Assembly (NCBI GenBank): GCA_949317995.1
Contig: OX439038.1
Coordinates: forward strand, 73,852,659 to 73,916,658
Direction: 5' to 3'
DNA from: Acholoe squamosa
Taxonomy: Eukaryota > Annelida > Polychaeta > Phyllodocida > Polynoidae
Length of the DNA stretch: 64,000 nucleotides
Part shown: in pieces, positions 55,419 to 64,000 of the stretch
Position numbering within the stretch: position 1 is the stretch's first letter
Layout of the letters: every line of letters starts with the position of its first letter
The notes under the pieces: model-generated
Databases searched by the model: none
Seen by the model: the letters and a program-made list of their open reading frames with translations, nothing else
What the model was told of the DNA's origin: nothing
Translations under genes and position numbers: made by a program

Positions 55419-55743
55419 TTAACCCTATAAGAACCGTAAATTACTCCAGGGAGTTATTTTTTAACATACTACGACTGCACCCTCCAAGTGGTACGGTTGT
55501 GTGTGGTCTCAGTGCATTAATAAATAACCTCAAGAATCCATTTTTCCTTTTGGCAGAAATACAGCCGTGGTCAGTATACCTCACAGGTGTTTTATGCAGA
55601 GCCATTGGGGATATTTCAACCCTGCAGAGTCGCCATGGTGCATGTATGTAGCTCTGGTGAGTAACTCGCCAGGTCTGCATCCATGCATCAAGTTGGCCCA
55701 TGGCATAATGCAATATAGCATTGTAGAAGCCTTAAAGGGTTAA
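55419..55743. mobile_element. piggyBac-like MITE with insertion
   Basis: TTAA at both ends (55419-55422, 55740-55743), left CCCTATAAGAACCGTAAA, right GAAGCCTTAAAGGG. The hairpin tip CTCTGGTGAGTAACTCGCCAGG lies near 55654. At 325 bp it is about 85 bp longer than normal. Confidence 0.65.
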
Positions 55744-56659
55744 ATTGACATGTGGCCTTACTTAGAGTGTATGAATGGCACATGGATCCAATTTGGTGTA
55801 AGGGAGGCATTACCATCATTAAAAGGATACGGACATGCAATACCTGTCATAACCAATGTGATTATATCAAATGTAGATTTATGATAAATGACGTTTTACA
55901 GAGTCATTATTTTGGATGCACATATGATTATCATCATTCTATAATGATCATACCAACTGGAACTTCTTTTTGCCCAAGTTTCTGTCATAATGAGACCAAC
56001 TCAAATTGACATCACTCTTGAATTCCAAAAGAAAAGGGAAATGAGGAATAAATGTTGAATTACCATGACAAATAGTTGACATTGCCTACACTGACAGCAC
56101 CGTGACCCCATAGACTCAGGGTCTCAGGAGGAAGCCATGCTTTTCTTAATTCCAAGTCTCACTGGCCTGACAGTGCCGCATCACAATGTTATTACCTCGG
56201 GCCACATTTCATTTGCAGTCCGTTGTTTTGCACTATCGTCCTGGTCCGAGTGGTCGTTGTGCCGAGTGGACATTATACCATGAAGGCAGGATGAGGTGCA
56301 GGAGGAATGGGCCTCAGGCCGGCCTGGATATAAGCAGGGGTTACAATGATAAACTTTTAATGAAGTTGGCTGAGGGCTGCACGCGGCTACTGGACAGGGT
56401 CAGATAGGGTCGGGGCTATGACAATTGCGGGGAGATGGGTGCTTGCTGATTGGCTACAGCCAGAGCCCCCATGAGGTTGGGCGGCGGTCCGTGAGGGGGG
56501 AGGCACTGGTCCCCCTGCTGTCGGCGGCGACTGGACCCCCACGGGACCAGCAGTGGGCTGGCCGCCAGACCACGATAACTTACTGCCACTTTCTTTATCA
56601 TCACAAGAAACACGTTCATTAATCAATGTTGTTGGAGCCCGGAAGAGGTATCTGCGCAT
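55744..56659. other. No gene seen; GC-rich patch
   Basis: AT-rich until about 56170, then a GC-rich patch (56400-56590) with ORFs on both strands that lack domains. Possible regulatory DNA. Confidence 0.35.
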
Positions 56660-58400
56660 GTTCAGAGGGGAGGGTGGGTGTGGGCGGTCAGGGAAGGTGA
56701 AGGAAACGGAGGAGGGCGATGGTAGTATAGTTAGGGGGTATGGGGGTGCTGGGAGGGCAGTGGAATGTTAGTTAGTGAGTATGGGGTGCAGGGAGTGTAA
56801 TGGTAGGATAATTTGGTAGTATGGGGTGATGGGAGGGCAGTGGTGTGTTAGTTATTAAGGATGGGGTGCTGGGAGGGTGATGGTAGGATAGTTAGTGGGT
56901 ATGGGGTCCTAGAAGGGAGCAGTGGTAGAACAGTCATGGAGTATGGGGTGTTGGGAGGGACAGTGATAGGACAATGAGGGAGTATGGGGTGCTAGGAGGG
57001 GCAGTGGTAGAACAATTACGGAATATTGGGTTCTAGGAGGAGCAGTGGTAGGACAGTTTGGGAGTACGGGGTGATAGGAGGGGCAGTGGTAGGACAGTTT
57101 GGGAGTATGGGGTGATAGGAGGGGCAGTGGTAGGACAGTTTGGGAGTATGGGGTGATAGGAGGGGCAGTGATAGGACAGTTTGGGAGTATGGGGTGATAG
57201 GAGGGGCAGTGGTAGGACAGTTTGGGAGTATGGGGTGATAGGAGGGGCAGTGGTAGGACAGTTTGGGAGTATGGGGTGATAGGAGGGGCAGTGGTAGGAC
57301 AGTTTGGGAGTATGGGGTGATAGGAGGGGCAGTGGTAGGACAGTTTGGGAGTATGGGGTGATAGGAGAGGCAGTGGTAGGACAGTTTGGGAGTATGGGGT
57401 GATAGGAGGGGCAGTGGTAGGACAGTTTGGGAGTATGGGGTGCTAGGAGGGGCAGTGGTAGGACAGTTTGGGAGTATGGGGTGATAGGAGGGGCAGTGGT
57501 AGGACAGTTTGGGAGTATGGGGTGATAGGAGGGGCAGTGGTAGGACAGTTTGGGAGTATGGGGTGATAGGAGGGGCAGTGGTAGGACAGTTTGGGAGTAT
57601 GGGGTGATAGGAGGGGCAGTGGTAGGACAGTTTGGGAGTATGGGGTGATAGGAGGGGCAGTGGTAGGACAGTTTGGGAGTATGGGGTGATAGGAGGGGCA
57701 GTGGTAGGACAGTTTGGGAGTATGGGGTGATAGGAGGGGCAGTGGTAGGACAGTTTGGGAGTATGGGGTGATAGGAGGGGCAGTGGTAGGACAGTTTGGG
57801 AGTATGGGGTGATAGGAGGGGCAGTGGTAGGACAGTTTGGGAGTACGGGGTGATAGGAGGGGCAGTGGTAGGACAGTTTGGGAGTATGGGGTGCTAGAAG
57901 GGGTAAGGTGGTGAGGCATCCAGAGAAAGGTGTGGAGGACAGTGGTAGGGTATAAGGGCCATCAAGGAGGGTGTGAAGGGCAGTAGTAGGACGGGAAGGG
58001 TAGTCAGAAAGGGGTGGCGAGGACAGTGGTAGGGTGGGAAGGACAATCAGAGAGGGGTAGGGAGGGCAGTGGTAGGGTGGTAAGGGAAGTCAGAGAGAGG
58101 TGGGGCGGGCAGTGGTAGGGTGGTAATGGCAATGAGATAGAGGTGGGGAGGGCAGTGGTAGGGTGGTAATGGCAATGAGAGAGGGGTGGGGAGGGCAGTG
58201 AAAGGGTGATAAGGAAAGTCAGAGAATGCTTAGGTGGGCAGTAGTAGGGTAGTCAGGGCAGTCAGAGAGAGGTGGGTAGGGCAGTGCTAGGGCAGTCAGG
58301 GAGGGTGGAGCGGGCATTGGTAGATTAGTAAGGGCAAGAAGCGTGGAAGAGAGCAAGGGGGGTACATAAGGGGATGGGGTCGGAGTAGTTAAGGAGAGGG
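56660..58400. repeat. 41-bp minisatellite
   Basis: The core at about 57040-57897 holds some 21 nearly identical 41-bp units (GATAGGAGGGGCAGTGGTAG, then GACAGTTTGGGAGTATGGGGT; spacing 41, for example 57121 to 57162). Flanks at 56660-57040 and 57900-58400 are degenerate, with related GGGCAGTGGTAGGGTGG words. The 158-codon minus ORF at 57443-57919 repeats a PLPLLSPHTPKL-type sequence with 41-residue period and is an artefact. Confidence 0.93.
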
Positions 58401-58429
58401 GGGGTTAGAGGAACGTGAGGGTCTATACA

Positions 58430-58770
58430 CACCACGTGACGTGGACGCCATTAGTCTGTTCCGGATGTCAACTATGGCGCCCCCTCGTGCCTGACCGTGA
58501 TTAACATTTTGAACACGGGGTGGCGTTGCCGACTCAATTAACATGGCGGCCGGGCGCTGGGTTGAATCAGAATTCATATTTGGTACCAAGCAGGGGCAGC
58601 GCGGTGCCGGGTTAAGGGGCGGGTGCAGGGGTAGGGACGCAGGGATCTTTACGTCCGCACTGATCATGACAGGCTCTGATGACGTAGGCAGGGATCGAGT
58701 TACGTCAGGCTCACGTCGTGCCTAATGAACGCTACTTCCAATATCTCACGGCGCGTCCCAAGCAGGGCCA
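58430..58770. promoter_or_regulatory. Promoter-like block (ETS, YY1, CRE-type)
   Basis: TTCCGGA (ETS, 58459-58465), AACATGGCGG (YY1, 58540-58549), TGACGTA (58680-58686) and TTACGTCA (58700-58707) lie in CG-rich, non-repetitive DNA just right of the minisatellite. This mix fits an animal promoter, but no exon is recognisable. Confidence 0.4.
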
Positions 58771-59011
58771 CCAAAATGTAGTATTCGCAAACTTGATGAA
58801 TGTATGTCACATGAAAGGTCAAGAAGACTCATCATCTAATGTTGAGAACTCGCCCCTGTTGAAATATTTTGCACTTTGATATAGGTCTAAAAAAGAGAGA
58901 TATGGACTGCTTTATTAACCCCCTCCTTCCATATTTCCACCACCAAGGCGTCCTTCATACACGTACACAAATCCCCAATACGTCTTAGCCCTCACCCCCT
59001 CCCACCCATGA
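58771..59011. other. No gene seen
   Basis: Short unique stretch without features. Confidence 0.45.
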
Positions 59012-59026
59012 CCCCCCCCCCCCCGG

Positions 59027-59078
<52 letters not shown>
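59012..59078. repeat. C run and (CA)n microsatellite
   Basis: A run of C at about 59012-59024, then about 23 CA dinucleotides from 59031. Confidence 0.95.
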
Positions 59079-59480
59079 ACTGGTGCCTGCTCCTGTAGGT
59101 TGGCATTACAGGGGGGCCTGTGGTGGCACAATGTTGCCTCCACGCGCCCTACCTTCTCCCACCTTCGCCCAACCCCCGAAAAAATTGATTAGGAGCTGGG
59201 TTGGCCCGCCGGTCGTGCCCTCTTCCACCCACTGTGAATTACGCCGGGCACAAATTGACTTTTTCGCTTGGCTGCCTCCAATCCATATTCGAGCCTGTCG
59301 CTTGGTGGATATGCTAACCAGACATGCTGCCAGCCAAGCATGAGCCCGACCAGCGCCGCCTCAGCGTTGTGCTCCGAGGAGCAAAATCTTGCTTCTTCTG
59401 TATCGGTGGCCCATGGGTTTCTTTTCAGCTTGGCCCCCTCGGGCAGGGGGTAGCCCTCGACACGGGCCCAAGGCCCTTTA
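59079..59480. promoter_or_regulatory. GC-rich candidate regulatory island
   Basis: GC-rich non-repetitive DNA with AAAATTGATTAGGAGC and GTGAATTACGCCGGGC words. Overlapping ORFs on both strands have no domains. Confidence 0.3.
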
Positions 59481-61439
59481 TTGTGACCGGCCGGTATCCT
59501 TGAGAGAATAGCAATCAATACTGGAGGATAGGGACTGGTGGGTGTAGATAAAGGGGCCGATACTTAGACCCGTCAAATGAATCTTGGACTCCCTCTATGG
59601 GCATTTGGGGGCAAAGCAGCAACAGCAGTAGTAGCAATACTGAGACACTAGAGATATGTATTAATAAGCTGTGTATGACTCCCTCTGATTCACCTTGCTA
59701 TACTACCAGGTTATTAACTAATTCCTTCCCATATTTTCAACACCTCTTGGCACTTAGGTTACAAAAAGCCATTGTATGGTAGATTCACCATAAGCCGAAC
59801 ACTGTAGTTATTTCTTGATGAAGAGCTCTCTTAATAATAATTGTTGGTAAGAATGAGACTTACAATGCATTCTGAAATTAAGAAATCAAGGGCTCAGAAT
59901 AGATGGCATGAATTATTGTATATCTATATATCTATATTATATGTCTATACACGAATCCGAATCATGGAAAATCTACCCTACACGGGCATCACTCCCATTC
60001 TTTTCTCAAACCTCACTCCTCTATTTCTGACACATTGCTCCGTCCTCCCCAATCCCAATCTTTTATACTCCTTCCCCCTTCCCACCCCATCACTCCTATA
60101 CCCCTAGGGGCCCAGCACACCACCCCCAGAGACTGTCTCCAATCGGCGCCTTTGGGACGTCAGGGTTCCCCTTTGGACGATGGCAGGCACCCCAGCACCC
60201 TCCCACCCACCCATCCACCTCCTCCTGTGGCCCCAACAGGGCTTCGTGATGAGTGGATCTTTTGGGTAGTTAAAACGGGTCCGGCATAGCAGCGCCGGTT
60301 GATAAGGGCGGCCACGTGGACGGATGATGAGCTACTGGAGTCTGCCTCCTCCAGGGCGTCGTCCTATTGACGTGGTGGTGGGTGGTGGTGGGGTGGTGGT
60401 GTCAGGGGGTTTACTGGGCAGGGGTGACGTCTGGTCTCAACCCTCTCTCCATGGTCTTCTGTGCCTACGCAGCTACCCACCCATCTACCCACTCTACCCC
60501 TCACCCACACACATACATACTTGCTAACACTGTCCACTATACCCCTCAATGCCCTACTCGTACTAGGACCCAACCAATCACAATTTTTAAAGACACATCT
60601 AACCCAGTTCCTGATGATTAAACCCAAGCTACAGACTTTCTCCACTTTTTTCTCTGATCCTTTTTATTGATAGATCTATGGTAGGCTAAGCACAACTTCC
60701 TGTTCAGATCCATAACACTTCTCATAACAGGCTCTTGGCCAAAGGAAATTTTATGTCTAAATATAATGACCCTGAGCTAAGAGTTGGTATACAGGAAAAT
60801 GACTTGCTCAAATCTCCATAACCATTAACTTTGGTACAATGGGGTTGACCGTTTGTATGGAAGGTTTTGAGTCAGCTTAAGAAGTCATTAGGTCTCTCTA
60901 GTTGATCCATTAACATTCAAGAAAGTAACACAAGGGTGTCTGCAGAGAGCAGCAAAGTCAACTTCACCCACAGTTCCCTATTCTTCTCGTATTTTTAAAT
61001 TGAATATCTCACATTTTGTACCCGAATCCATTGTCATAATCATTAACAACGATCTTTATTGGATTCTAGCCACTTAGACATACCTAACCCTAGCCTCAAA
61101 TGGCTCTTGTCCTTCGTTTCCGACCAGAATTTGTTCTTTTCAAAACCACTACTTCCCCTGCCAGCACGCCCACAAGGGCCGCAGGTGGGGTTCTTCTGGG
61201 CCCTCTGGGCTGGCCCAGATGTTGGCTCAAGCTGGTAAATGTCTGAGCTGCCAGATGGGGCCCAGGTGGGCTTGGCCCACACACCTTTTTTCACTATAAG
61301 CAATAGCTAAGTTTTACTATTCCCCTCCTCAAATGGCATTTCAGTTGGTAATGTACCAAAATATGTACATTGGCATGTCTATCAAAACCAGTCTACTTGA
61401 AACTAAAAGCCTAAAAGACCATCATTTAGTTCGCATTCT
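59481..61439. other. No gene seen
   Basis: Mixed composition; pyrimidine-rich around 59990-60110 and 60460-60560, which opens short ORFs. A GC-rich patch lies at 61140-61280. No supported gene. Confidence 0.4.
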
Positions 61440-61560
61440 ATAGCAGGCTTAGGTCCCCACCTGAAAAAGGGAGGACCTCGGGGGACTAGAACCATTGACC
61501 TTTGGATATTGGGTCCAATGTTCTTCCTACTGACCTAACTTAGCAGATGTCGTTGTTGTA
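61440..61560 (-). mobile_element. tRNA-like SINE fragment
   Basis: On the minus strand TTAGGTCAGTAGGAAGAACA resembles a tRNA D-arm/A box. ATTGGACCC-AATATCCAA forms an anticodon-like stem, and GGTCAATGGTTCTAGTCCCC is a B-box-like TψC arm at the right spacing. The acceptor stem does not pair, so it is a tRNA-derived repeat rather than a working tRNA gene. Confidence 0.5.
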
Positions 61561-61954
61561 GTCAAAATGATTGACAGATAGTAGAGAGATGCATCATTAC
61601 TTTATTATATAGACTACTAAGTATGTCTAAGACTTGATTATTTCGGGTAGTGTTAAACTATAAAATATGTAGTCTAAGAGCTGGTGTACATACACACCAT
61701 AGTCAATGCCTAAATCCCAATTGTGCTCCATCTCCTTACCCTCCCCCCCACCCCCTCTAACCTCTCACTCCACTTTGCAGTCCTTGCCTCCCCGCCCACC
61801 CATGCCCCACTGAACACTGACATAAATATGCTTTAGGGAAATCAGAAAGCGACTTTTGGTGTAGGGGAATTACGGAGAATGTATATAGCGTGTTTCCTCG
61901 TTTTTTGTATTAGCATTGATGATTAAATGGCAGATCAGGAGAATACTGGTACCT

Positions 61955-62625
61955 TAGGTAGCAGAGACACTTAGGGTGCAGACACTTAGGGTGCATGCAG
62001 GTGGACACTTAGGGTGCTAGGACATGTAGGGTGCAAACCACAGGACATGTAGGGTGCAAGGACACATATGGTGCAACGGCAGGACATTTAGGGTGCAAAA
62101 CAAACTGGTCTAGATTTGTAAACTGTAAACTATTCTGCCCCCCTCAGAGTGTCTGCCCTCCCCCCTCAGAGGCTGGCGGCCGGGAGTCAGCCTCCCGTCG
62201 GCAGTGATAGTGCAATTAAAAAGATTTGGGATTAATAGAGAACCAAATAATCATACTCCAAGCTCTAATAGAACTATAAACAATTAAAGGGCTAAGGATA
62301 CTGTCCCTAGGGGCGTCAGTCAACAGTTTTGTTGTGTATACTAAGATGAAATCACCAGCCTCTAGCCCTACCACTGATTTTATTCCCCATAGCCTTATAT
62401 GCATAGATAAAATCAGTGGTGCGAGCTAGAGGCATGTGATGTCTGTTCAGAGGGGACTCCCTACAGACAGATGGGCTATAGACCGACTGCACCCTAAGTG
62501 TCTTGGTATTTTCACCCTGCACCCTACCTGTCCTTTTTGTGCACCCTAAGTGTCTGCTACCTAAGTGTCTTCGCACCCTACATGTCTGCAACCTAAGTGT
62601 CCTTGCACCCTAAAGTACCTGTTAC
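61955..62625. repeat. Foldback element built from a TTAGGGTGCA motif
   Basis: The left arm (about 61966-62098) holds seven copies of GACA(C/T)(T/G)TAGGGTGCA-type words. The right arm (about 62488-62615) holds about seven inverse copies (TGCACCCTAAGTGTC). They enclose about 390 bp of unrelated DNA with its own hairpin: GCCTCTAGC...CCACTGATTTTAT at 62358-62383 pairs with its inverse at 62407-62433. No ORF. Some foldback transposons have such repeated-motif arms. Confidence 0.7.
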
Positions 62626-63470
62626 CGATCAGAATACCTAATGGTGTACTCCCCAGGGGTGCCCTGTGTGGGTACATTCATTTTTTACATTGCACTTAAG
62701 GGTAATAAAAACACAGCTCCAGCGTTACATCCTAGTGTCAAATGACCTTTTTTTATACTACTTACACAGATTTCAGTTTTCAAAATCATTATGTAACGGT
62801 AATGTCAGCTGGGTCAACCACTATTTCTTTGCATGAAGTCAGATGATTTAAAACTTAAAAACTAGAGCTGAATGGCATTTAGTCAAAAGCAGATCTATAG
62901 TTACAAAATAACCTTAAGCTCCTCGCTATTTCTAGAAGCCACAACACACTACCCCCTCTCTCACTTTCCAGTCACTATCACCACAGCTACTTTCCTAATG
63001 GCTATAACTTTCCCTCATACTACATCACCCCATTTATATCTTATTTCGGGTAGACTAGATGGATGGCTGTGGATCCCCTTGTCTCCATTATTTTCTAAAT
63101 GGCACGATGGGTCCTTAGGCAGCATTGGTGTTAGGTACTTAGCAGGGTTACCCCCTTACCTCCCCCCTCCCCTCTCTGCCTCCAGGCTCTCTGTGCCGAG
63201 CCTGTGAGACGTCGGCCTCTACTGGTCAGCGAATACATCACTTTCTTTATGCCCCTGTGCCGTGTATAGGCGATAATACCTTCCTCCATGGGCAGGCCAT
63301 GGCTGGGGTGTGTTATTAATTGCACGTGAGCTTCTCCCACCAAAGAGCCTAATTACTGAGCATCTCCTGACCTGCTCATTCTGTGACCACTATAGACATG
63401 TCTCTCACCAGTGGCCCATGTGTAATTCGTCTGAGAGCCGCTGCACTGCGATCTCCTACTAATATAAGAT
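62626..63470. other. No gene seen
   Basis: Ordinary DNA; TTATACTACTTACAC near 62755 is a lone copy of the minisatellite core. No supported gene. Confidence 0.45.
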
Positions 63471-63985
63471 TAATTTCAATTTGACGCCTCAGCTTCGGCC
63501 GCTGCCGCTTCGGCCGTTAGGGCCGCGGGAGTTGGGGGCGAGGGGTGGGGCTCACTTCCAAAGCCCATTATGTGTTTTCGGTAAATGTCAAAGTAACGAG
63601 TTTATGAGGAAGAATGGGAGGTCTTTTTTAGGTGGTCGCATCAGTGTCCGCCGGCTCTTTGGGAGGGTGGGGAGAAAGACCCTCCCCCACCCATCCTTCC
63701 TGCAAACACACCTTAGTCCCCTACCCCCTCCCCACCCCCGTCCGCCCTGCGTCACAATTGATGAGCTGTAATCGTGGAACGGGCGCGCTGCTCCGAGGAG
63801 CCCCCTCGTCTACATTTTCCTGTGAGAAATTGAGAAAAAGTGCGACTCGTATTAATGGCGACCGGCGTGTCAGGAAGCGTAAGGAAGAAGATGTATAAGA
63901 CGCGCTCAGTTGGCGCTGGTCTCCGGTCGGCGATGACCATCTTCTCAATGGACAATGCGTGGCCGAAGGAACCAACGGAATAGTG
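63471..63985. promoter_or_regulatory. GC-rich candidate regulatory island
   Basis: CG-rich DNA with CTTCGGCCGCTGCCGCTTCG, CACAATTGATGAGCTGTAATCG and GTATTAATGGCGACC. ORFs on both strands lack domains. May continue past the window edge. Confidence 0.3.
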
Positions 63986-64000
63986 GTTTTTAAGAAAGGG

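Noticed and set aside
57443-57919. 158-codon Pro/Leu-rich minus-strand ORF
   Set aside because: Direct translation of the 41-bp minisatellite with a 41-residue period.
61966-62098. Interstitial telomere repeat (TTAGGG)
   Set aside because: TTAGGG occurs only within a longer TTAGGGTGCA unit with irregular spacing, and is inverted at the other end of the element.

Overview
The window looks like intergenic or intronic DNA from a large animal genome, probably a marine invertebrate. I infer this from an APE-type non-LTR retrotransposon, piggyBac-like and other small non-autonomous DNA transposons, many minisatellites and microsatellites, and animal-type transcription factor motifs. I cannot name the species. 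I see no bacterial genes, no rRNA, no convincing intact tRNA, no CRISPR array and no ordinary host protein-coding gene. Host exons too short to recognise by eye cannot be excluded.

The only clear protein-coding content is one LINE copy on the + strand at about 20364-25062. It is 5'-truncated, ends in AATAAA plus a poly(A) tract, and sits at the left edge of a 33-bp minisatellite. Its ORF1 (20364-21416) joins a coiled-coil/RRM-like ORF1p region to a C-terminal NADAR domain, the NAD/ADP-ribose-related fold also called YbiA-like or DUF1768. Its ORF2 (21682-24526) encodes an APE-like endonuclease and a reverse transcriptase. ORF2 is dead: two in-frame TGA codons, plus a 17-bp tandem duplication with a one-base shortfall in an A run. 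The ORF1-NADAR fusion is the most interesting thing in the window.

Layout. 0.25-3.3 kb: copies of a piggyBac-like MITE (TTAA target, CCCTTTAAGG ends, internal hairpin) around a GC-richer island. 3.8-6.4 kb: a foldback, a MITE nested in a larger inverted repeat, a 44-bp minisatellite and a hAT-like remnant. 6.5-10.2 kb: GC-rich candidate regulatory islands; the one at 7.8-8.1 kb carries clustered CACGTG, CTCF-like, AP-1, RFX and CRE motifs. 10.7-14.3 kb: simple repeats, an inverted second copy of the 4.4-kb MITE and a 35-bp minisatellite. 15.4-15.8 kb: a 469-bp TIR element. 17.9-19.6 kb: an RE1-like site and islands. 20.3-26.8 kb: the LINE inside its minisatellite. 27.0-27.4 kb: a perfect 191-bp tandem duplication. 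28-34 kb: promoter-like and enhancer-like islands with MITE copies. 34-43 kb: a 34-bp repeat, (AT)n, (TC)n and more MITEs. 43-56 kb: MITE copies, a 1.17-kb TIR element with TA target duplication, and islands. 56.7-58.4 kb: a 41-bp minisatellite. 58.4-64 kb: a promoter-like block, (CA)n, a tRNA-like SINE fragment, a foldback element built from a TTAGGGTGCA motif, and a last GC-rich island.

The host-like content is a series of GC-rich, non-repetitive islands rich in homeobox, CRE, ETS, YY1, RFX and RE1-type motifs, separated by AT-richer, transposon-laden DNA. That pattern would fit a cis-regulatory landscape of a developmental or neural gene outside the window, but this is inference from motifs only.
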